DNA of 53,573 bases, from assembly GCF_026262575.1 (NCBI RefSeq), contig NZ_JAPKFL010000033.1, positions 1 through 53,573 of the forward strand, read 5' to 3'. Source of the DNA: Streptomyces marinisediminis. Lineage in GTDB: Bacteria; Actinomycetota; Actinomycetes; Streptomycetales; Streptomycetaceae. The translations under genes and the position numbers were made by a program. The notes below the pieces were generated by a model. The model made no database searches, was not told the DNA's origin, and saw only the letters and a list, made by a program, of their open reading frames with translations. This document shows, one piece after another, positions 43,394 through 51,183 of this stretch (positions are counted from its first letter, which is position 1; every line of letters begins with the position of its first letter).

Positions 43394-43822
43394 ATGCTGA
43401 CCATCACCCGAACGCTGCACGACCAGATCGTCGCGCACGCGCGCGCCGACCACCCCGACGAGGCGTGCGGCGTCGTCGCAGGCCCCGTCGGCACCGGGCG
43501 ACCCGAGCGGTTCATCCCGATGCTGAACGCCGCGCGCTCCCCGACGTTCTACGAGTTCGACTCGGGCGACCTGCTCAAGCTCTACCGCGAGATGGACGAC
43601 CGGGACGAGGAGCCGGTGGTCATCTACCACTCGCACACCGCCACGGAGGCCTACCCCTCGCGCACCGACATCTCCTACGCCAACGAACCGGCCGCGCACT
43701 ACGTCCTGGTGTCCACCGCCGAGTGCGGCAACGACGAGGGGCCGGTGTCCTTCCGTTCGTTCCGCATCGTGGACGGTGTCGTCACCGAGGAGGACGTGAA
43801 GGTCGTGGAAACCGCCGTCTGA
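43394..43822 (+). CDS. mec: JAMM-type metallopeptidase, CysO-cysteine hydrolase (Mec)
   Basis: 142 residues from ATG 43394 (leaderless). The JAMM/MPN+ zinc site is complete: Glu23 in DEACGVV, and His79-Ser-His81 followed by Ser89 and Asp92 in YHSHTATEAYPSRTD. In Mycobacterium the homologue releases cysteine from the C-terminus of the sulfur carrier CysO. Here it is followed by a leader peptide gene, cysO and cysM, the same functional set and order. Because CysO in this genome carries two residues after its diglycine, Mec may also be needed to trim and activate it. Two copies of an operator-like motif lie just upstream. Confidence 0.94.
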   Translation: MLTITRTLHDQIVAHARADHPDEACGVVAGPVGTGRPERFIPMLNAARSPTFYEFDSGDLLKLYREMDDRDEEPVVIYHSHTATEAYPSRTDISYANEPAAHYVLVSTAECGNDEGPVSFRSFRIVDGVVTEEDVKVVETAV

Positions 43823-43836
43823 CACATCGTGAGACG
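43821..43836. promoter_or_regulatory. Third copy of the palindromic motif, upstream of the cysO leader
   Basis: Read on the minus strand it is CGTCTCACGATGTGTC, the same motif as the two copies before mec. Its centre is 58 bp upstream of the TACGAT -10 hexamer, nearly the same distance as the distal copy before mec (60 bp). It overlaps the mec stop codon. Confidence 0.55.
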
Positions 43837-43886
43837 GGTGAGTCCGCAGTGCGAAACCCGACTCCGAAATCGAGTGCGGGAATCGC

Positions 43887-43892
43887 TACGAT
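43887..43892 (+). promoter_or_regulatory. -10 hexamer of the leader peptide / cysO-cysM promoter
   Basis: TACGAT is followed by exactly six bases and the leader peptide ATG, so the mRNA should begin with the start codon. Confidence 0.65.
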
Positions 43893-43898
43893 GAGCCC

Positions 43899-43994
43899 AT
43901 GGTTATCCACGACGTGAACAACGAGGCCCCGGGCAGCCTGCTCGTCACGCGCCCGCACGTCGATCTGTGCCGCCTTTCCAGCGCCATGTGTTGA
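43899..43994 (+). CDS. Putative cysteine-responsive leader peptide
   Basis: 31 codons from ATG 43899 to TGA 43994. The C-terminal half reads LLVTRPHVDLCRLSSAMC: an R-x-H-x-DL-x-R core followed by Ser-Ser-Ala and a terminal Cys, as in small leader peptides found before sulfur-metabolism genes in actinobacteria. Cys codons are at 24 and at the very end (31). The promoter is leaderless. It lies 101 bp before cysO, and two mutually exclusive hairpins lie between. Inference: ribosome progress at the Cys codons reports cysteine supply and sets readthrough into cysO-cysM. It is too short for routine gene callers; confidence rests on the motif, promoter spacing and context. Confidence 0.8.
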   Translation: MVIHDVNNEAPGSLLVTRPHVDLCRLSSAMC

Positions 43995-44006
43995 GTCCGC
44001 GCCCTT

Positions 44007-44043
44007 GCCCGCCGGCCGCACGCCCCGGGTCGGCGGGCGTGCG
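44007..44043 (+). promoter_or_regulatory. Candidate attenuator with two alternative hairpins
   Basis: Stem A pairs GCCCGCCGG (44007-44015) with TCGGCGGGC (44030-44038). Stem B pairs CGCACGCCC (44017-44025) with GGGCGTGCG (44035-44043). They share 44035-44038, so only one can form. Stem A begins 13 bp after the leader stop, within reach of a stalled ribosome. In G+C-rich DNA chance pairing is common, so this is tentative. Confidence 0.45.
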
Positions 44044-44095
44044 CGCCGCCGCCGTACGCCCCGCGCATCCCATCGACCCCGTCAGGAGCACACCC

Positions 44096-44374
44096 ATGGC
44101 CATTGAGGTCCGCATTCCCACCATCCTCCGCACCCACACCGACGGCCAGAAGACCGTCGAGGGCGACGGCTCGACCCTCGCCGAGCTCTTCACGGACCTG
44201 GAGTCCCGGCACACCGGCATCCACGAGCGCCTGGTGGACGGCGGGGAGCTGCGCCGCTTCGTGAACGTCTACCTCAACGACGAGGACGTGCGCTTCCTGG
44301 AGGGCATCAACACCAAGGTCAGCGACGGGGACAGCGTCACCATCCTCCCCGCCGTGGCCGGAGGCATGCGCTGA
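44096..44374 (+). CDS. cysO: Sulfur carrier protein CysO (ThiS/MoaD fold)
   Basis: 92 residues from ATG 44096 with an AGGAG site. It is a ubiquitin-like sulfur carrier: PTILRTHTDGQKTVEGDGSTL, a central helix TDLESRHTGIHERLVD, RRFVNVYLNDEDVRFLEG and the C-terminal VTILPAVAGGMR. In characterised CysO proteins the chain ends in Gly-Gly, which is thiocarboxylated and hands sulfur to CysM. Here Met-Arg follows the diglycine, so the active form would need trimming, plausibly by the adjacent JAMM peptidase. Its stop overlaps the cysM start (TGATG), giving coupled translation. Confidence 0.95.
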   Translation: MAIEVRIPTILRTHTDGQKTVEGDGSTLAELFTDLESRHTGIHERLVDGGELRRFVNVYLNDEDVRFLEGINTKVSDGDSVTILPAVAGGMR

Positions 44375-45324
44375 TGCGCTACGACACGCCGCTCGCCGCC
44401 GTCGGGAACACCCCGCTGGTGCGGCTCCCGCGGCTGTCGCCCTCCGAGGAGGTGCGGATCTGGGCCAAGCTGGAGGACCGCAACCCCACCGGCTCGGTCA
44501 AGGACCGTCCCGCCCTGCACATGATCGAGCAGGCCGAGAAGGACGGGCGGCTCACCCCGGGCTGCACGATCCTGGAGCCCACCTCCGGCAACACCGGCAT
44601 CTCACTGGCCATGGCCGCGCGCCTCAAGGGCTACCGCATCGTGTGCGTCATGCCCGAGAACACCAGCGAGGAGCGCCGCCAGCTCCTGGCCATGTGGGGC
44701 GCGGAGATCATCTCCTCGCCCGCCGCCGGAGGGTCCAACACCGCCGTCCGCGTCGCCAAGGAGCTGGCCGGGGAGCACCCGGACTGGGTGATGCTCTACC
44801 AGTACGGCAACCCGGACAACGCCGGGGCCCACTACGCCACCACCGGGCCCGAGATCCTGTCCGACCTGCCGTCCGTCACGCACTTCGTCGCCGGGCTCGG
44901 CACCACCGGCACCCTCATGGGCGCCGGCCGCTACCTGCGCGAGCACCGGCCAGGGGTGCACATCGTCGCCGCCGAGCCGCGCTACGACGACCTGGTGTAC
45001 GGGCTGCGCAACCTGGACGAGGGGTTCGTCCCCGAGCTGTACGACGCCTCCGTGCTCACCACCCGCTTCTCCGTGGGTTCCGAGGACGCCGTGGCGCGCA
45101 CCCGGGAGCTGCTGTCCCAGGAGGGGATCTTCGCCGGGGTCTCCACCGGCGCCGCCCTGCACGCGGCCATCGGCGTCGGCCGCAAGGCGGTGAAGGCGGG
45201 CGAGAGCGCCGACATCGTCTTCGTCGTCGCCGACGGGGGCTGGAAGTACCTGTCCACCGGCATCTACACGGCCGCGACCACCGACGAGGCCGTGGCCCAG
45301 CTCAAGGGTCAGCTCTGGGCCTGA
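44374..45324 (+). CDS. cysM: Cysteine synthase B, CysO-dependent
   Basis: 316 residues from ATG 44374. It is a PLP-dependent fold-type II enzyme: the PLP lysine is Lys43 in NPTGSVKDRPA, and the phosphate-binding loop is PTSGNTGISLA (70-80). The C-terminal GVSTGAALHAA loop is intact. With cysO upstream it should use thiocarboxylated CysO and O-phosphoserine, as in Mycobacterium, to form a CysO-cysteine adduct that Mec hydrolyses. This route resists oxidative stress because it avoids free sulfide. A hairpin follows 16 bp after the stop. Confidence 0.96.
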   Translation: MRYDTPLAAVGNTPLVRLPRLSPSEEVRIWAKLEDRNPTGSVKDRPALHMIEQAEKDGRLTPGCTILEPTSGNTGISLAMAARLKGYRIVCVMPENTSEERRQLLAMWGAEIISSPAAGGSNTAVRVAKELAGEHPDWVMLYQYGNPDNAGAHYATTGPEILSDLPSVTHFVAGLGTTGTLMGAGRYLREHRPGVHIVAAEPRYDDLVYGLRNLDEGFVPELYDASVLTTRFSVGSEDAVARTRELLSQEGIFAGVSTGAALHAAIGVGRKAVKAGESADIVFVVADGGWKYLSTGIYTAATTDEAVAQLKGQLWA

Positions 45325-45339
45325 GCGCCTGACGACCCC

Positions 45340-45370
45340 GGCCGCCCGGCCCCAAGCGGACCGGGCGGCC
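45340..45370 (+). terminator. Hairpin after cysM
   Basis: GGCCGCCCGG (45340-45349) pairs perfectly with CCGGGCGGCC (45361-45370) around an 11-base loop. Confidence 0.7.
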
Positions 45371-45906
45371 CCGCCGGGGGCCCGGCCCCGGGCTCCGCCC
45401 CGGCCTTCGTCCGGCTCCGGCTGCGGCTCGGGGTTTCGCTTCGGCCCGTCCTTCGTCCGGCTCCGGCTGCGGCTCCGACCCGGGGTTTGGGTCCGAGCCC
45501 GGCTTGGGTTTTCGGTCCGACCCGACTTCGGCCCCGCCCTGTGGCTGCGGCCCGGGCCTTCAGCCCGGCTCCGGCTCGGCTCTTCGGACGAGTTCCGGCC
45601 TGACTCCGCGGTGCGGCATCCGCCACCGCGCCGCCGCCCGCCCTTCGCCTCCGGCCGACTTCTGTCGCGGCCGCCCCCGGCTTCCGCCTCCACCCCGTCC
45701 ACCCCGTCCGCCACGGGCCGCCGCCGGCCGTCCGGCCGGGGCCGGTCCGTGGCGGGCGGGGCGGGGCCGTGCGGCACGGGTTTTCGGGCGTACCCCGCGC
45801 TGGTGATTCCGCCCACACCCCAGCGTTCCTGAGGAGCCGCCCGCCCGCACGGCGCTTACGCTCGGAAAACTCCCTCTCACCGGGCTGCGCGGAGGTTCCC
45901 ACCCCT
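45371..45906. repeat. Intergenic region with 26-bp direct repeat
   Basis: 535 bp between cysM and the MBL gene with low-complexity CTTCGG/CTCCGG-rich sequence. A 26-bp stretch at 45404-45429 is repeated exactly at 45450-45475. TACGCT (45857-45862) may be the -10 element of the MBL gene, which has a GGAGG ribosome site. No gene is supported. Confidence 0.7.
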
Positions 45907-46662
45907 ATGAAGCTCACCGTCGTCGGCTCCTCGGGCTCGTTCCCGTCCGCGGACTCGGCCTGTTCGAGCTATCTCGTCGAGGCCGACGGCTACCGCGTGC
46001 TGCTCGACATGGGCAACGGGGCGCTCGGCGAGCTCCAGCGCCACTGCGGACTCTACGACCTCGACGCGATCGTGCTGAGCCACCTGCACGCCGACCACTG
46101 CATCGACATGTGCGCCTACTTCGTCGTGCGCTACTACCGCTTCGACGGCGGCCGCTGCCCGCCGCTGCCGGTGTACGGGCCGCGCGGCACGGAGGAGCGG
46201 CTGACCGCCGCGCACGCCGACACCCCGTCGGACACCGCGATGCGCGAGGTCTTCGACTTCCGCACGCTCACCTCCGGCGCCGTGTTCGACCTCGGCCCCC
46301 TGCGGGTGCGCACCGCGCTGGTAAACCATCCGGTGGAGGCGTACGGCTTCCGCGTCGAGCACGCGGGCAAGGTCCTCACCTACTCGGGGGACACCGGCGT
46401 GTGCGGGGCCCTGGACGAGCTGGCCCAGAACGCCGACCTCTTCTTGTGCGAGGCGTCCTTCACTCACGGGAAGGAGGACATCCCCGGCCTGCACCTCAAC
46501 GGCCGCGAGGCCGGGGAGTGCGCGCGCCGCGCCGACGCCTCCCGCCTGGTGCTCACCCACGTGCCGCCCTGGACGGACGCGCAGGTCAACCTCCGCGACG
46601 CGAAGGCGGCCTTCGACGGCCCCGTCGACCTGGCCCGTCCCGGAGCGGTGTACGAGCTGTAG
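45907..46662 (+). CDS. MBL-fold hydrolase, candidate cAMP phosphodiesterase (Rv1339-like)
   Basis: 251 residues from ATG 45907 with GGAGG upstream. The metallo-beta-lactamase metal site is complete: His59-Leu-His61-Ala-Asp63-His64, a later His in VNHPVEAYGFR, the Asp in YSGDTG and a final His in LTHVPPW. In Mycobacterium tuberculosis the MBL gene in this neighbourhood (cysM, murI, Rv1339, rphA) has been reported as an atypical cAMP phosphodiesterase. Gene order mec-cysO-cysM-MBL-rph-rdgB is kept here apart from the inserted PTS genes and the lack of murI. Orthology is inferred from position and fold; an RNase Z-like role is the alternative. Confidence 0.9.
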   Translation: MKLTVVGSSGSFPSADSACSSYLVEADGYRVLLDMGNGALGELQRHCGLYDLDAIVLSHLHADHCIDMCAYFVVRYYRFDGGRCPPLPVYGPRGTEERLTAAHADTPSDTAMREVFDFRTLTSGAVFDLGPLRVRTALVNHPVEAYGFRVEHAGKVLTYSGDTGVCGALDELAQNADLFLCEASFTHGKEDIPGLHLNGREAGECARRADASRLVLTHVPPWTDAQVNLRDAKAAFDGPVDLARPGAVYEL

Positions 46663-46685
46663 CGGCGCGGCAGCCGAAGCGGCGG

Positions 46686-46727
46686 AAGGGGGGTGGGGGG
46701 AGCCGGTGCTCCCCCCCCACCCCCCTT
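46686..46727. terminator. Bidirectional hairpin between MBL gene and nagE2
   Basis: Runs of G (46688-46693 and 46695-46700, separated by T) pair with runs of C (46711-46718 and 46720-46725, separated by A), extended by AA/TT and AGC/GCT. It lies between two convergent genes. Confidence 0.8.
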
Positions 46728-46744
46728 CGGGCGGGCCGTGCGGC

Positions 46745-48055
46745 CTACGCCTTGGTCGCGTCCTCGACCTCCTCCTCGGGCTCCCGGCCCGGGGTCGGCA
46801 GGTTGAACTTCACGATCGCGAAGCGGAACGTGACGTAGTAGACGACGGCGAAGACCAGGCCGATGGGGATGATCAGCCAGGGTTTCGTCGCCAGACTCCA
46901 GTTCAGCGAGAAGTCGATCATGCCGGCCGAGAACATGAAGCCCGCGTGGACGCCGAGGGCCCACGTCACCGCCATCGATATCGCCGTGAGCACCGCGTGG
47001 ATCGCGTACAGCAGCGGCGCGATGAACATGAACGAGAACTCGATCGGCTCGGTGACGCCGGTCACGAACGAGGTGAGGGCGAGCGAGAGCATCATGCCGG
47101 TCACGGCCTTGCGCCGCTCGGGGCGGGCGCAGTGCGCGATGGCCAGCGCCGCCGCGGGCAGGCCGAACATCATGATCGGGAAGAAGCCGGACATGAACAT
47201 GCCCGCGCTCGGGTCGCCCGCGAGGAACCGGTTCAGGTCACCCTGCACCACGGTGCCGTCCGGCGTGGTGTACTCGCCGATCTGGAACCAGGAGACGGTG
47301 TTGACGAACTGGTGCATGCCCACCGGGATGAGCCCGCGGTTGATCAGACCGAACACGCCCGCGCCGATCGCGCCGAGTGCGGTGATCTCCTCACCCAGCC
47401 AGGTGATGCCGTCGCCGATGGGCTGCCAGCCGAGCACGACGAGCACGCCCATGCCGGTGCCGACGAACGCCATGAGGATCGGCACCAGCCGGCGCCCGTT
47501 GAAGAAGCCCAGCCAGTCCACCAGCTTGGTGCGGTGGAAGCGCTGCCACAGGGACGCGGCGAGCAGCCCCATGATGATGCCGCCCAGCACGCCCGGGTTG
47601 TGGTAGGCGGCGGCCGTGACCTCCTCGCCCGCGCGCCAGGCACCGGTCAGCGAGCTCGTCGACACGAACTCCGCGCCCTCGGGACCGTCCAGCGGGAACT
47701 GGTGGATCACCGAGTAGTACACGAGGAAGCCGACGACGGCCGCGAGCGCGGTGGAGCCGTCGGCCTTCTTGGCGAAGCCGATGGCCACGCCGATGCAGAA
47801 CAGCAGGGGCAGGCCGAAGTGCGAGTCGAGCAGGGCGCCGCCCGCGCCGCTGAACACCTTGGCGACGGCGTCCCAGCCGAGGCCGTCGGCGCCGAAGACG
47901 TCGGGCTGGCCCAGGCGCAGCAGGATGCCCGCGGCGGGCAGCACGGCGATGGGGAGCTGCAGCGACCGGCCCACTTTCTGCAGGCCCTGGAACAGACGGG
48001 AGCGCAGCGGCGGTTTCTGCTTCGCCGGGGCCGCCGTGGCGTTGGCGGTGGACAT
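46745..48055 (-). CDS. nagE2: PTS GlcNAc/glucose-family EIIC permease (NagE2-like)
   Basis: 436 residues from ATG 48055. It is an integral membrane EIIC of the glucose/GlcNAc family with about ten spans: LQKVGRSLQLPIAVLPAAGILLRLGQ at the N-terminus, GVAIGFAKKADGSTALAAVVGF, FMSGFFPIMMFGLPAAALAIAH and MMLSLALTSFVTGVTEPIEFSF (split in the chain). It has no EIIB domain; the separate EIIB gene at 49783 supplies phosphorylation. A DasR operator about 100 bp upstream fits control by GlcNAc-derived signals. It has a close paralogue immediately upstream (48371-49603), so a tandem duplication is evident. Confidence 0.94.
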   Translation of the reverse strand: MSTANATAAPAKQKPPLRSRLFQGLQKVGRSLQLPIAVLPAAGILLRLGQPDVFGADGLGWDAVAKVFSGAGGALLDSHFGLPLLFCIGVAIGFAKKADGSTALAAVVGFLVYYSVIHQFPLDGPEGAEFVSTSSLTGAWRAGEEVTAAAYHNPGVLGGIIMGLLAASLWQRFHRTKLVDWLGFFNGRRLVPILMAFVGTGMGVLVVLGWQPIGDGITWLGEEITALGAIGAGVFGLINRGLIPVGMHQFVNTVSWFQIGEYTTPDGTVVQGDLNRFLAGDPSAGMFMSGFFPIMMFGLPAAALAIAHCARPERRKAVTGMMLSLALTSFVTGVTEPIEFSFMFIAPLLYAIHAVLTAISMAVTWALGVHAGFMFSAGMIDFSLNWSLATKPWLIIPIGLVFAVVYYVTFRFAIVKFNLPTPGREPEEEVEDATKA

Positions 48056-48156
48056 GTACTTCCTCCAAGAGGCACAGGTGCGCCGCCCAAGGGGAAGGGG
48101 GAGGACGGCGGCGTCCGAGTGCTGGGCCGGGGCGCGACGCCACCGTCGACGCCGCC

Positions 48157-48172
48157 CAGTGGTTTAGACCTG
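48157..48172. promoter_or_regulatory. DasR-responsive element (dre) upstream of nagE2
   Basis: AGTGGTTTAGACCTGT fits the dre consensus ACTGGTCTAGACCACT, keeping the core TGGT-N2-AGACC with a mismatch in the right half. It lies 102 bp before the nagE2 start. Confidence 0.8.
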
Positions 48173-48370
48173 TTGTAGCATGCCGCCGACCCGATCAGGA
48201 ACCCGCGGCCGAGGGCCCTCACCGGCTGCCACGGGACGCACGCGGTGCGGCACCGCCGCCGCCGGTCAGACGGCCGTCCCGGCCCCGCGCGGAGCCGCCG
48301 CCGGAGCGCTCCCACCCGGTGGCGTCCGGGCCCCGCCCCGGGCTCCCCGTCGGGGTGCCGCCCGGGCGGC

Positions 48371-49603
48371 TCACTTCAGGTTCTCGCGCTCCATCTCGGC
48401 GATCTCCTCGTCCGACTCGCGGCCCGGCGTCTTCAGGTCGAACTTCACGATCACGAGGCGGAACAGTACGTAGTACACGACCGCGAACGCCAGCCCGATC
48501 GGGATGAGCAGCAGCGGCCGCGTCGCCTCGTTGAAGTTGAGCAGGTAGTCGAAGAGGCCGGCCGAGAAGGTGAAGCCCTCGCGGATGCCCAGGGCCCAGG
48601 TGAGTGCCATCGAGACGCCGGTGAGGAGCGCGTGGATGCCGTAGAGCACGGGCGCGAGGTAGACGAAGGAGAACTCGATCGGCTCGGTGACGCCCGTGAC
48701 GAACGAGGTCAGCGCCAGCGAGAGCATCATGCCGGAGACCGCCTTGCGGCGCTCCGGGCGCGCGCTGTGCGCGATGGCGAGCGCCGCGGCGGGCAGCGCG
48801 AACATCATGATCGGGTAGAAGCCGGTCATGAACATCCCGGCCTCCGGGTCGCCCGCCAGGAACCGGAAGAAGTCGCCGTTGACGACCCTGCCCTCCTCGT
48901 CGGTGTACTCCCCGAACTGGTACCAGGCGAAGGTGTTGATCAACATGTGCATGCCGAACGGGATGAGCAGCCGGTTCAGGACGCCGAAGACGCCCGACCC
49001 CCAGGCGCCGAGATCGGACAGCGCCTCGGCGGAGCCGTCCAGCGCGTTGCCGACGGGCGCCCAGAGGTAGCCGAAGGCCACGGCGAGCACCAGGGCGAGG
49101 AAGGACATCAGCACCGGTACGAAGCGGCGCCCGCTGAAGAACCCGAGCCAGTCCGGCAGCCGCGTGCGGTGGTAGCGCTCCCAGACCTTCGCCGTGACGA
49201 CGCCGAGGACCACGCCGCCCAGTACCCCGGGATCCACCGGGTCGCCGGTGACCTCGTCGGTGAACGCGCTCTCCAGGACGGAGGTGAAGACCAGGTAGGC
49301 GACGACGGCCGCGAACGCCGTCGAACCGTCCGCCTTGCGCGCGAAGCCGATCGCGACGCCGACGCAGAACAGCACGGCGATGTTGTCGATGATGCCGCCG
49401 CCCGCGCCGCCGAACACCGCCGCCAGCCGGTCCCAGCCCAGCCCCTCCGCGCCGAGGACGTCGGGCTGCCCGATCCGCAGGATGAGGCCGGCGGCGGGCA
49501 GTGCGGCCACCGGGAGCTGGAGGCTGCGCCCGAGCTTCTGCAGGGCGTGCAGGATCGCCTGTCGCCAGCCGCGCTGGGGCCTGCCGTCGGTCTCGGAACG
49601 CAT
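48371..49603 (-). CDS. nagE1: PTS GlcNAc/glucose-family EIIC permease (NagE1-like)
   Basis: 410 residues from ATG 49603; the frame is open further upstream but passes through the dre site and lacks a start with a ribosome site. It is a close paralogue of the downstream permease, sharing LGRSLQLPVAALPAAGLILRIGQPDVLGAEG (in parts), GVAIGFARKADGSTAFAAVVAY, FMTGFYPIMMFALPAAALAIAHSARPERRKAVSG and TSFVTGVTEPIEFSF. There is no EIIB domain. In Streptomyces coelicolor the second permease of this pair appears dispensable, with NagE2 doing most GlcNAc uptake; the same may hold here. It is divergent from the EIIB gene with a dre site between. Confidence 0.92.
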   Translation of the reverse strand: MRSETDGRPQRGWRQAILHALQKLGRSLQLPVAALPAAGLILRIGQPDVLGAEGLGWDRLAAVFGGAGGGIIDNIAVLFCVGVAIGFARKADGSTAFAAVVAYLVFTSVLESAFTDEVTGDPVDPGVLGGVVLGVVTAKVWERYHRTRLPDWLGFFSGRRFVPVLMSFLALVLAVAFGYLWAPVGNALDGSAEALSDLGAWGSGVFGVLNRLLIPFGMHMLINTFAWYQFGEYTDEEGRVVNGDFFRFLAGDPEAGMFMTGFYPIMMFALPAAALAIAHSARPERRKAVSGMMLSLALTSFVTGVTEPIEFSFVYLAPVLYGIHALLTGVSMALTWALGIREGFTFSAGLFDYLLNFNEATRPLLLIPIGLAFAVVYYVLFRLVIVKFDLKTPGRESDEEIAEMERENLK

Positions 49604-49634
49604 GAGGCCCTCCCGGTTTGGCCTGGAGCCCCCG

Positions 49635-49650
49635 ACTGGTGTAGACCAGC
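49635..49650. promoter_or_regulatory. DasR-responsive element (dre) between nagE1 and nagF
   Basis: ACTGGTGTAGACCAGC keeps ACTGGT and AGACCA of the dre consensus. It is 32 bp before the nagE1 start and 133 bp before nagF, so one site can repress both directions. Confidence 0.85.
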
Positions 49651-49782
49651 CGGAGCGGGTGCGGGGTCCGGTGACCGCCATCTTTCGGCACAACCCGCGC
49701 CGACGCGCGCGAGCGTGCGCCAACCGTGGGTTAATGTGGCAATCTGACCGCCCGGCGGCTCGACACACACAGGAGAAGCCAT

Positions 49783-50016
49783 ATGGCCAGCAAGGCTGAG
49801 AAGATCGTCGCCGGACTCGGCGGCGTCGAGAACATCATCGAGGTCGAGGGCTGCATCACCCGCCTGCGGACCGAGGTCGAGGACCCGGCGCTGGTCGACG
49901 AGGCCGCGCTCAAGAGCGCCGGCGCGCACGGCGTGGTGAAGATGGGCAGCGCGATCCAGGTCGTCATCGGCACCGACGCGGACCCGATCGCGGGCGAAAT
50001 CGAAGACATGATGTAA
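49783..50016 (+). CDS. nagF: PTS EIIB component, glucose/GlcNAc family (NagF-like)
   Basis: 77 residues from ATG 49783 after AGGAGA. It is a complete single-domain EIIB: KAEKIVAGLGGVENIIEVEGCITRLR with the phosphorylated Cys24, and KSAGAHGVVKMGSAIQVVIGTDADPIAGEI at the C-terminus. It takes phosphate from EIIA and passes it to GlcNAc moving through the adjacent EIIC permeases. Transcribed divergently from nagE1 under a shared DasR site. TAATGT near 49732 may be its -10 element. The 236 bp after it hold only the rph promoter. Confidence 0.96.
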   Translation: MASKAEKIVAGLGGVENIIEVEGCITRLRTEVEDPALVDEAALKSAGAHGVVKMGSAIQVVIGTDADPIAGEIEDMM

Positions 50017-50240
50017 CGCCCACCGCGCCGCCCGCACCCCCGCCCCGCCCCGCTCACCACGCCGCGCAGGCCCGGCGGACGCGGGACCCGCGGGACACCG
50101 GCCCGCCGCCCCCGCGGCGGGCCGTCGGCGTTCCCGGAGCCGAAACGGGCGGCGCCCCCGGGGGCCCGGCGGGCGGCACCCTGTCGGAGCCGCGCGGCCG
50201 CCGGCGCCCCGCCTCGTTCGGCTTATCGGCGCCCACCGCA

Positions 50241-50246
50241 TAGGCT
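50241..50246 (+). promoter_or_regulatory. -10 hexamer of leaderless rph promoter
   Basis: TAGGCT is followed by six bases and the rph ATG at 50253, with no ribosome site. Confidence 0.65.
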
Positions 50247-50252
50247 CGCCGC

Positions 50253-50981
<729 letters not shown>

Positions 50982-51107
50982 CGCGCCCCGGCGCCCCCGG
51001 CCCAAGCGGGCACCGGCACCGGGACGGCACCCACCGGGACCCGGGCGCGGCCCGGCGTGGCCCGGGCGCGGCAACCACCGGCGGCCCCCGCACGTCCTTG
51101 ACGACAC

Positions 51108-51135
51108 GGGCCGTACGCTTACCGGCGTACGGCCC
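51108..51135. promoter_or_regulatory. Perfect 11-bp inverted repeat upstream of the lipoprotein gene
   Basis: GGGCCGTACGC (51108-51118) and GCGTACGGCCC (51125-51135) flank TTACCG. TTGACG lies just before (51099-51104). It could be a terminator for rph or an operator overlapping the next promoter; it is 48 bp from the lipoprotein start. Confidence 0.65.
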
Positions 51136-51183
51136 GGCCAGCCCGGCCCCCGGCCGACACCGGACACCGAAAGAGGACCCGAC

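Noticed and set aside
43821..43836. Inverted repeat pair flanking mec as insertion-sequence ends
   Set aside because: The two copies match a regulatory palindrome also found as a direct repeat, mec is a conserved core gene, and no transposase or target duplication is present.
44602..45816. Minus-strand frame over cysM and the following gap, rich in Arg-Ser and Pro-Glu repeats
   Set aside because: It is the complement of cysM and of the 26-bp repeat region; no start signal or domain.
48056..48370. Small gene between nagE2 and nagE1
   Set aside because: The 315-bp gap contains the dre site and G+C-rich sequence; frames there have no ribosome site or motif.
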